Below, piece after piece: positions 11,988-21,115 of a DNA stretch of 64,000 bases. The stretch is from NCBI GenBank assembly GCA_020740775.1, contig JAHEWK010000012.1, positions 1,240,001 through 1,304,000 on the forward strand, in the 5' to 3' direction. Source of the stretch: Ilyonectria destructans (taxonomy: Eukaryota; Ascomycota; Sordariomycetes; Hypocreales; Nectriaceae). The first letter of the stretch is position 1. Each line of letters opens with the position of its first letter. A program made the translations under genes and the position numbers. A model generated the notes under the pieces. The model did no database searches. It had not been told where the DNA came from and saw only the letters and a list, made by a program, of their open reading frames with translations.

Positions 11988-13691
11988 ATGTCCTTCAACG
12001 CCACGCATCGCAGTTCAGCGGAACTGGCGCCCTTTCTTCGCCAGACCACCAGCGGTAGTCAGCTAATCGTGGATGGAGAGCCGTTCCTCATCCTCGGCGG
12101 CGAACTACACAACTCAACTTTCAGCAGCGCAGAGCTCATGTCAACGATATGGCCCAAGATGAAAGCCATGAACATCAACACAGTCCTTGGGCCAGTGACT
12201 TGGGAGATCATTGAACCTACCGAGGGACACTTCGACTTTAGCGAGCTGGACAAATGCCTGCTTGGCGCTCGCAAGCACGGTCTCCATCTTGTTTTGCTCT
12301 GGTTTGGCTCGTATAAGAATGCCACTAGTTGCTATGCTCCAGATTGGGTCAAGACAGACGGGACTCGATTCCCTCGAATCCAAATCAAAGGGGGAGACGA
12401 TGAACTGGTCACCACATCCACTCTTCAGCCTTTTTCGAAGGAGCTTTGGCAGGCGGATGCCACTGCCTTCAAAGCATTGATGAAACACATCAAAGAGGTT
12501 GACCAGGAACATGGCACTGTGGTCATGGTCCAGGTTGAGAATGAGATTGGTATTATGGGTGGCTCGCGCGACCGCTCCGCTGTAGCCGATGACTTATTCG
12601 ACTCGCCCGTTCCGGAGGATCTCTTAAAACGTCTACGGGATGATTTCGATGTGCTTAGTCCGAGTTTCAAGAGCAAGTTCGCTCACTTGAAAGACACCTG
12701 GGAGGCTTCTCTCACCTGGAAACAAGCATTTGGTGAAGATCACTGGGCAGATGACCTTTTCATGGCGAATGCCTTTTCCCATTTTGTCCAACAAGTTGCT
12801 GCAGCTGGGCGAGTAGAGTACGACATTCCCATATTCGTCAACGTTGCTCTGTGTAACGAGGATCCGTCTTGGGCTGATGACATCGATATCCCTGACTTTA
12901 TTCCCGCGGGTGACAAGCCTGGCCAGTATCCTTCTGGTGGACCTGTCGGACACAACCTGGACATTTATATGCATAATGCCCCTGACATCGACTTCTTTGC
13001 TCCTGATATCTATCTCCAAGACTATGAGAAAGTCTCCGAGTGCTTTAGACCTCAGAAACGGGCACTATTCATCCCTGAGCAGCGACGTGATGAGTACGGA
13101 GCGAGGAGGATCTGGTCCGGATACGGCAACCATGCGGCCATTGGCTGCTGCCCCTTCGGAATTGATGGCTTCACAGTTGAAGAAAGTCCATTCACTCTGC
13201 ACTTTGGGATTTTGAAAGCTATCAGCTCGTATATACTTGAAGCTCAAGCCAACAGACCTGACGAAATTATGGGATTTTACTTTGACGAGGTGGACGAGAC
13301 TCAGAAAGAAAGAAAATGGACAAAAGTCATGGGTGACTTCAAAGTTACAGTTGAGCGAGCCTTTGTATTCGGCAAACCGAGTTCAGGAGCAGGCATCATC
13401 ATCCGTCAGAGCAACGGCAAGTTCTTGGCTGCTGGCTTCGGATTTCAAGTGGTATTTACCAGCACAGATCCCAAGTCCACTTTCACCGGCATACTCCGGA
13501 CTGAGGAAAAAGAGGTAGATACAAATGGGGCACTCCATACGGTGCGACTGCTGAATGGCGATGAGACAAACCAAGGCCGAGTTCTCATTCTCCCGAGCAA
13601 ATGTCCAGATCTGGGCAATTTCCCTGTTCCAGTTATGATCCCGGCAAGGACAATGATTGCAGAATGCTTACCATATAGTCTTGCGCAGTAA
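11988..13691 (+). CDS. GH35-like beta-galactosidase with DUF5597-type C-terminus
   Basis: An intronless frame of 567 residues starts MSFNATHRSS and has no signal peptide, so the enzyme is probably intracellular. The N-terminal TIM-barrel contains LILGGELHNS (residues 35-43), the GPVTWEIIEPTEG block (68-80), and VQVENEIG with the likely acid/base glutamate at 186. The likely nucleophile is E364 in LFIPEQRRDEYG. The last 140 residues (GFYFDEVDE onward) look like the small beta domain called DUF5597 in bacterial-type GH35/GH42-like enzymes. The expected activity is removal of beta-galactosyl groups from oligosaccharides taken up by a permease. Lack of introns and a bacterial-looking architecture would fit old horizontal transfer, but this is inference. 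The adjacent permease is broken. Confidence 0.85.
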   Translation: MSFNATHRSSAELAPFLRQTTSGSQLIVDGEPFLILGGELHNSTFSSAELMSTIWPKMKAMNINTVLGPVTWEIIEPTEGHFDFSELDKCLLGARKHGLHLVLLWFGSYKNATSCYAPDWVKTDGTRFPRIQIKGGDDELVTTSTLQPFSKELWQADATAFKALMKHIKEVDQEHGTVVMVQVENEIGIMGGSRDRSAVADDLFDSPVPEDLLKRLRDDFDVLSPSFKSKFAHLKDTWEASLTWKQAFGEDHWADDLFMANAFSHFVQQVAAAGRVEYDIPIFVNVALCNEDPSWADDIDIPDFIPAGDKPGQYPSGGPVGHNLDIYMHNAPDIDFFAPDIYLQDYEKVSECFRPQKRALFIPEQRRDEYGARRIWSGYGNHAAIGCCPFGIDGFTVEESPFTLHFGILKAISSYILEAQANRPDEIMGFYFDEVDETQKERKWTKVMGDFKVTVERAFVFGKPSSGAGIIIRQSNGKFLAAGFGFQVVFTSTDPKSTFTGILRTEEKEVDTNGALHTVRLLNGDETNQGRVLILPSKCPDLGNFPVPVMIPARTMIAECLPYSLAQ

Positions 13692-14246
13692 TAGGCCAGA
13701 ATGAGAGCAAATTGCAACACAATTATGAATTTAGGAGCATTATTGTATTTGGAGACGCAGTGGAGGGATCGGCCTATGTGTGTCTGTTGCTGTTTCTGAC
13801 TGTACTGTCACTTTCTCGGAAGATTTTACGCATTATTTCATGTGCTAGTTATTTTCCTTGTTAATGTTGTGAAGGATAGAGAGATAACTCCAAGGGATTA
13901 CCGTGAGGGGACTGGGACCTCCCTAACTTCTTTTAGATCCTTTCTGAACGTCGAAGCTTTCTGCCAGGTTGAGTTGACTCGATACCTGCTTTTACACCTG
14001 CCATTTCTTTCAAGATTGATCGTTTGCCATAAATAAAGAAGATAAAGAGCTTATAGACCTTGCTATCGTAGTAGTATGGCTTGCAGTATCACAAGCAGCT
14101 ACAGTATCATTGATAAGCCATAGAAACAATTATATCCTCAGGTTATGTTATCCTTGCAAAAGACTGACTCTGTACCCCTCGCCCTTGGGTCATCATATCA
14201 ATAATCCTAACACTAGCTCCGTAAACCTCCAATGTAAACGCTCACT
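13692..14246. other. Convergent spacer after GH35 and HeLo-domain genes
   Basis: AT-rich 3' flanking sequence between converging genes. No gene or RNA gene is seen. Confidence 0.5.
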
Positions 14247-17200
14247 TTACTTCCTTATCCACTTTCGCAATTTCTGCAACGTTTTAGTCCTTTTGCCGGG
14301 GTTATTCGCGCTGGACCCTTCTCCTCCTTCACCTCCGCCTTCTTCAAGATTGTCAATAGACGCCTCCGCACTCGGCACCGTTATCGTCGACGGCTGAGTG
14401 ATGGAAGAGCCAGCAGTTGAGCCAGCAGTAGATGGGCCTAAAGCTCCATGCACGCTTCCTTGGGTGAGGGTTGAAACCGAATGAACAACAGACTGCTCAC
14501 CCTGGTCACTCTCCTGGTCCTCTCGCGCCGCGTCTTTACCCTCTCTCCCACGGCCTAACAAGGCCATATGCCCAAATATGACGGCGCCTTGCTGGCCAAG
14601 ACCCACGACATCCACCGGTGTCATGGGCCTAGATATGAGTCTCGGATCCCAAGACCTCTTTGGCATGAGGAATTGCACCGGGTTGACATGACATGCTCCA
14701 AGAGTCTCTACGCACTGGCAGGGTCGGAGCGGATCGGATGACGATAACCACACAACCTTCTTCGTCAATTCGCCAACGCCCAAGCCAGGCTCCATCCTCG
14801 TTAGACGCCGTTCGTGCAACATCTGAAGGGTAGATACGGAAGCAGCCAGATAGTCCGACCCGGTGGGTACATACTTCCACTTGCTGCAGACGCTAGAAGG
14901 GTCGTCAGGGCAGATGAGGTTCCCGAAACCGTTTCCGAAAATAGTCGTGATGCCGACTGCTGGCAATAGGTCTCTCCATCCGGGCCCCCATGCGTTGATG
15001 TGCTGCATGCGTGCGTGCACAGGACCAAGGGGAGAAATGACGTCTAGGATGTCGAATCCGGTGATGCTTCTCCGGGGATCGAGAGTCTGGGGTATCCTGA
15101 CGCCATCTTGGGACGCCACTTTGACCTGTACGTCAATCAAGATTTCAATTGAGTGGAGGATCTTCTTTACTCGCGTCTCGAGTTTCGAATGTTCCGTAAC
15201 CGGCTGCCCGTTGAGAACTCGTTTGCTGATGACGTAGAGATTCAAGTCGAGGTTATCCCAGCTCTTTAGCGTGTTCAGCGCCGCATGGCGTCCCGTACAA
15301 CCGTTCCACTTGTCCTTGAATTTGGAAGCATCAAAGACCCAGTCGTAGGTCGACTCGGGATCGTGTTCGTCAAGATACAGCGATATCCGCACCAAATGAA
15401 GTAGCGCAGATGCGCCGTCGACGAGCCATGCCCGACGATCTGATACGTCGTAAAAGACAATGGGCTGTAGACCAACCCATTTAAGGAGGCTGGGGTAATC
15501 TTTCTCTCTCTCGAGCCAAAACGGCTGCTCCTTTTTGTTCAATGACATATTCAGCCCGCCAATAAAATCAGACCCCGCTTCGATGTACAGTCTGTCTATG
15601 ATAATAGATGCGGGGGGCTTCTGCAATCCAGATGCCGTAACATTTAGCGCCGCTGTTTTGTATCCTAGAGATAATGTGTTAATGAAGCAATTTCGGTGAC
15701 CGAAGATGAGCAATCCATACCGCACATATCGGTAGCGTTAGCGCACCAACCGACGAAGTGCCGGCTCCCTTCGAGGTCTCGAAGCGAGAATCCTTCGGGC
15801 ATTCGGATGTCCAGATTATCGAGCTCTGGGTCAACGTAAGAAATGCGCTCCTCGAGGCTCCCGCTGACGAGAAGATGCCACACAACCGTCCCGGCAGTGG
15901 CCAGAGTGGCGACTAATAGCGAACCGAAGCCCTTTATGATTATCCTCTCTTCCCACTGAACCACCTCTCGGGATCGGACGAGGCAGGCCATAAATCGTAA
16001 GGACATCTCAATGCCGGTATTTTTCTCCGATCTTCTAAGGATCGGATAGCCACTGACGAGGATGGGGTGCATGAAGAGAGGGCCCCAGCATAAGCCATTG
16101 CGTTCAACAGGGTCGTCACTCTCGGTAACCTGTTTAAAATCAAAGACAATCCGGCAAGATCCTGTTATCGCTGCTGCTGGATCCGCAGCTTCTTTCGCGA
16201 TTATCTGAAGATCTTTTACGCTAGGGGTACAGGTCACAACGCCTCGACTTGGTGCGTTCGGGGAGTATCTCAGGGTTGCAGCCAACCACCTAACTTGCTT
16301 GGCTATCTCAGACACAAAGTACAGGCCCCCAGTTGCAGAAATTGAGCAATCGGAAGGCCTATGAATTTGTGCCCGCAGTTGGGGAGTATTTGGCTTCATG
16401 AGCGGGACACTGTCAGAGAGTCTGTCTTGTAGAGTTACAGGTGACTCTGGTAGCTGATCTAGACGCACGATGTCAGCTCCTAGCCGTTCGGTAAGTAGTT
16501 TTATTTGGATCGGACTTACAAACACACTCTTTTCCTTCAGGAATAGAGACGAGTTTCTTTATTAAAGCGATGATATGCTCTCCTGTCTCGGGCCATGTTT
16601 GGGCCATGTATTCCATCACAGTCGTGGCCTGAGCTTCGAACACCGTACTGGTCAAACACATTACTCTCTCAAAAATATCTGTCAGGGTGAGGTCTAGCTC
16701 CCGGTCACGAAAAATGCTCATGGGGTTCCAGTCCAAGGAAAATGCCATGGTGACAACGGAAGATGGTTTGCGGCTGCTTATTTGGCGGAGAGGTTCTTGT
16801 GTCCAAAGTCGATTCTGAATCTGCGTCCCAATCTCGGACATCAAGTCAGAACTTCCATAGCTTAGTTGATCATACTGCCGTATCTTAGAAAGCAGCCATT
16901 TATAAGCACCGGAGTTGCGAACGAACTGCTCGTAGTCCGTAAATTGAAAAGGGAGTGGCTCGTCCTCGAAGTCACTGATCAAGTCTTCTTCCCAGGGGTC
17001 ATCCAGGAGACCTGGCTCGACTTGACTGAGCCAGTCAGAGGTCATCTCGGTGGGTTTCTGGAACAGCTCGAGTTCGGGCTCTCCTTCATCGCTATCGATG
17101 CCACTAACGGAGCCAGACCCAGCAGTGCAGGTTTGAGATAGTAGGCTGACAATCTCCCTGTGCGCGATTAACTTAGGATAGGGAATCGACGCAAGGGGGT

Positions 17201-19261
17201 ATCTAGAGGTACGGTTATGGGCCGTAGTCCTTACCTTCGGTTCCGATGGAGAACCACGGATGCCCACCACTGAAACGGGTTTGACGACTCTCCATGCAGC
17301 TTCCAGGCAAACGTCTTTAATGCCATCTCGAGGTACTCATGTTTTAGACCCGAGGCCCTTGGGCTGTTCAAAGCATCAATCAGGTCTCTGGAGAGCTGAT
17401 CCGAAAAGGCCTGGAGGTAAATGAGCTTGGTATCATCCAGTATGGAATCCATAGAGTATGTGGTCTCTGCATCGGAGTCGCGCCTGCAGGCATCATTCTC
17501 TATGTCGACTTTGGCGGACAAATCATCACCTGGGATGGCCTCTTTTCCCGTTGCTTTCGAATTTTCGCCTTCTTGTTCCGTCTCCATTCCCATCGCCAGT
17601 GCACTTCGCACAAGAATCTTGTTAGGTTCAGCTCCATTCTTGGTTGTGGGCTGTGAAGTTGCGATGGTCGTTGGGTAGGTCGCTCTGTTGCGGCCATCCT
17701 GATCAAATACTGATATCCCCGGCAAGCTCCCAACACTATCTTCTTCATACCCAGAGTTGACACTCCCATCCGGCGTCGGGAACTGGGTGGGAGCCGTCAC
17801 CGGGCCGTACTCGTCGTCGTCATCCCCCTCTTGGATCGCCATCTGCTGCTCTGTCTCTTTCTCTTCGAGCATCCTGAAGACACTCTGTTCGGGAGTAGGT
17901 GCCCTCTTGAAGTAGGCTGTAATAGAGACTGTTTCATACTTAGGCGTCGACTTGCTCTTTTTTAAGTGGGCAGTGACATATTTCTTGTCCTTGTCCTTCT
18001 TGTTCTTGCCCTTATTGCCTCCTTTTCTATACTTTTCGATATATTGGAGTTCTTGTTCCTTCAGCTTTTGAATGTTTGACTCGAATTGGACCAATTTGTA
18101 ATAGAACCGCTTGTCTGGATTTGTTTGAGAAAGCTTCTCCTGGGCGAGCTCTAGTTGACGCTGAATATCAAGGGAGTAGGCTGCCTTCTTCTCGGCAAGC
18201 GGCTTTGTCTCTCTTTCTAGCATGTGAACTTGGCGTTTGATTTCCTGCTGGGAGAGGTCGCTTTGTACGACCTGCCTGGCCCTTTCCCAGGTGGGTGTTA
18301 ATGGAAACCCCACTTCGTCAAAGCCGTAAGCGTTTTCCGTCTTCTCAAGTTGAATTACAATATAAGAGGACAACCGCTCATGGGCATCAGCCACAGTAAA
18401 GTGTTCGCTCCTAATGTCAGAAACCTCGATTGTATTCCGGGGTTGCGGATCATAGGGGAGTGCGTGCTGAGGGGGACGAGGGAATCGTGTAGGGCCTGTT
18501 TTGCTGGGTAGCTGCATTGGTCCTTGAGGCTGGTGAGCGGGATCGTCCCTATTGGAGAGTTGGATGACGCCGGGAGGAAGTCTCCGGATTTTAGAGATCT
18601 TCTTCGCAAGGGCCTCGGATAAGACACTATCGGCACCGGCAGCGGCGTCTTGCAGAGCCAACAGGCACGGCTCGGTGTCTACCTTCTCAATTTCCAGCTC
18701 CACGAGCTTGCGAAGCGTGGTCTCCACGGGGAACAGCTTCTCCAGATTGTCCACAAATACCTTGATCTGCTCTACAAGCCCATCGAAGATCTTGCCGTTG
18801 TACAGCGCCCACGCCGACTTCTTCAATAGGCCCGTTTGCCCCTGCCTCTGGCGAGCGACAACCCCCAGCCGATCGTACAGTCCCCGAACGGGCCGAACCA
18901 CTGGCGTCATATTCTCAACTTCAAAGCGCGGCAAGTCATCCTGCCTCGCATCGATCTCGTACAGATTCGATGACTTCCGCACGGTCTGGAAGAGCAGTTC
19001 GATCTCTTCTAGGATCGCTCGGACTTGTCGAGAATCTCTGTCGTCTGGCGCATTGGTGGCGAAGCGAGGGTCCTTATTGATCGCGACTGCCTCGCCCCAT
19101 CTACCCAGTCGTTTCTTGGCGATATCGAGTTTCAGTTGGCAGCGTTCGACGTCTCGACCGAAATGGCGGCTCAGTTGGATGTACTCGAAGCAGTCGACGC
19201 AGTTGTTGAACAGGGCCGCAACGCTCAAAGTGCCGGCCGCGATGCCGAAGTCTTCGGCCAT
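14247..19261 (-). CDS. Large HeLo-domain protein (prion-inhibition and propagation domain)
   Basis: Four exons join in frame: 19261-17235, 17157-16520, 16458-15721 and 15664-14247, giving 1606 residues. The N-terminus (MAEDFGIAAGTLSVAALFNNCVDCFEYIQ, then HFGRDVERCQLKLDIAKKRLGRWGEAV) is a clear HeLo domain, residues about 1-220. This is the helical pore-forming domain of HET-S-type cell-death effectors. Residues about 320-450 are charged and probably coiled coil. A lysine-rich tract (KGKNKKDKDKK) and an acidic tract follow. Residues about 640-1480 contain conserved-looking tryptophan-rich blocks (AYKWLLSKIRQYDQLSYGSS, FSLDWNPMSIF, HINAWGPGWRDL) that I cannot assign to a family. The C-terminus is serine-rich and ends in a basic KLRKWIRK. 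HET-S itself is 289 residues, so this is far larger. No HET-s-like amyloid repeat was seen in it. The start is the ATG of the HeLo consensus, although the frame is open further upstream. Confidence 0.82.
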
Positions 19262-19429
19262 GCTGGTAGTGTGAGGTGAATTAATGCGGGCTTTTCTGGT
19301 CTCCGACGGGAGCCTTGTTCGTTCGTACAAGCTGCACCGCGTGATGGGATGGTGTGGCTGACGAAAGAGCGTGTCCCAGTGGTCAATTAAGCGCCGCCAC
19401 GGCCAACTGTGAGCCGCAGCTGGTTCAGG
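19262..19429. other. Divergent spacer between HeLo gene and NLR relic
   Basis: Short AT-balanced region that should hold the HeLo-gene promoter. The relic on the other strand begins within or just after it. Confidence 0.4.
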
Positions 19430-19890
19430 CTGGGAACTTCCCTAACCATCGACAACGCCAGAATGGCGTCAGCAAACCGCGACGAATGTATAATGAACTC
19501 CGTTAGGGACCTCAGGGCCGACGGTCATAGCAGAGTTCATGTGGGCAACCACTTTGAAGTCCACAACCACAACCAGCCGAACCGCAATCGATGCCTTGCC
19601 GACCTATGATTGACCGACCCCCGCGACGACAAGACGCGTATCGCCGAAAGTGTTGCTCTGGACCAAAGGCGATACCGGCAAGGGCAAGACGATGTTGATC
19701 TGCGGTATCATCAACGAGCTATCACAGTCACGGGCGGAAATACCCAAAGCGAGCAAGGGAGGTCTATTGGGTGACGTTATGATGAAGATATCGAGCCGAT
19801 TCCAAAAAAATGTCGCTCTCGTTAACACACTCACATCCCGTGTCATTTTTCTTCTGTCAAGGCACTGATTCCCGACTTAACTCGGCGCTT
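19430..19890 (+). pseudogene. Relic of a fungal NLR (NACHT-type STAND ATPase)
   Basis: Pieces of the linker and nucleotide-binding region of a fungal NLR are readable in three frames. First, RVHVGNHFEVHNHNQ, then NRCLADL, a TGA stop (19607-19609), and LTDPRDDKTRIAES. This matches the usual RCL-DLR-TDPRDDK-RIE lead-in to fungal NACHT domains, with the stop replacing an arginine codon (CGA to TGA). The roughly 30 residues normally following are missing. The frame then changes to VLLWTKGDTGKGKTMLICG, an intact Walker A (GDTGKGKT, 19668-19691). A later frame shift gives SFFFCQGTDSRLNSA near 19843, the sensor-like segment usually read as YFFCQATDSR. Nothing of the remaining NACHT or repeat domain is recognisable. 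It is divergent from the HeLo-domain gene, recalling the paired effector/NLR arrangement of het-S and nwd2. Confidence 0.75.
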
Positions 19891-21115
19891 ATATTTAGTC
19901 CTAGGCCCAAGGAGCGGCGGGGTCTTGGGCTTGACGCTTCTATCAATACATCCGGGATGCTCTACTAAGGATATCAATGCTTTCATCTTCACACAGGCAG
20001 CCCGCCTCGTATTCCCTCTTAATCACCTCTTCTTAGAGGCATCGCCTCACCCAACCAATCGACCACCACACGATCCTGCCTCGTCCTCGTCCTCCATCAC
20101 AACAGATATTCGCTTTCTACACTGCTCAACTCTTTTGCCGGCTTCTGATACATAAATTTACCGATATGCTTTGGATCCCCCGCTGCCATATTGACTGGAG
20201 GCAAGGTCACCTCGCACTTGAGGGTCTGATGGAGCGATATAGATATAGATTATGGATGCAATACGATATACGCAGCGGGTTTTATCACGTCAATGGATAG
20301 ACATTGCATTCAAGTAGTCCGGGAAGGGTCTAGTCTCGGGTCTCGGGTAGAGCCTTTTATTTAAACTAGTATCTTGACTCCGGTGTTACTCATATGGGCT
20401 CAAGTCTAGTCCCAAGAGCCTTGTTTAACGTCTCGTATCCTAAGGAGGGGTTTGGTCGAGACTTTCGGCTGGCCGCTTTTCTATTGTTGAAATCGTATTC
20501 TGACTGGCTCTTGTGCTCCTCAAACAGTGCCCCTGCGCTGTGAATAAAATCGTCCCATAGCTTTTCACATAGCCTAATAATGAAACTCCATATATATTTT
20601 GGACTCCAGGTTCTGGAAAAGTCAAATTCCTGACCTAGGATCGTTCCCACAACCCTGATATTGAACGGCCCTCCATGGGTGATGGTCCTCAAACTCGCTG
20701 CTAGTTCCACGCGTTCGATGTTGAGGTACAAGGTGGAGATCCTTGCTATTTCAGGAACTCCTCAACCAACATCGTCAGATGGGTGGGTCCGGTTTCCGCC
20801 TATCAAAAGCTTGGTTTTTGCGAAATTTAGATAAGCGGACCGCGCAAGTTCCTCCGTCTTACTATTAAGGCAAGCAGTGGTAAGGAGGCGCAGCTCAGGT
20901 TAAAATAACTCGAGAGGACTCCCCGCTTGTTTTAGCTATGGTCCTCCCTGGTCTGGTATTTTAAACCACGATAGCCTCGGAAAGGCATAGCATCGTAATA
21001 CCAGAGCCTCACCGCAGCTACCCAACTTCTGGTCTTACAACCCTCTCAAAGGTCCGTGGCTGCTGGTATATATATCCCTACTCTAGCTGGATCTAGAAGA
21101 ATTCCAAGCTGACCG
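19891..21115. other. Spacer between NLR relic and HET gene
   Basis: No supported gene. A minus-strand frame (20731 to 20390, 113 codons, containing IERVELAASL and a tryptophan-rich centre) could be a fragment of an old gene. I do not recognise it, and its upstream side is closed by stops unless an intron is assumed. The last 60 bases before 21116 hold a plausible TATA-like stretch (tatatatatc). Confidence 0.35.

Noticed and set aside
14247..14400. CRISPR-like or phage-like elements anywhere in the window
   Set aside because: No regularly spaced repeats; gene families and introns are fungal nuclear.
16459..16519. Shorter intron in the HeLo gene using the first CTAG acceptor at about 16474
   Set aside because: It would create an in-frame TGA at the junction. 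The acceptor at 16459 keeps the frame open.
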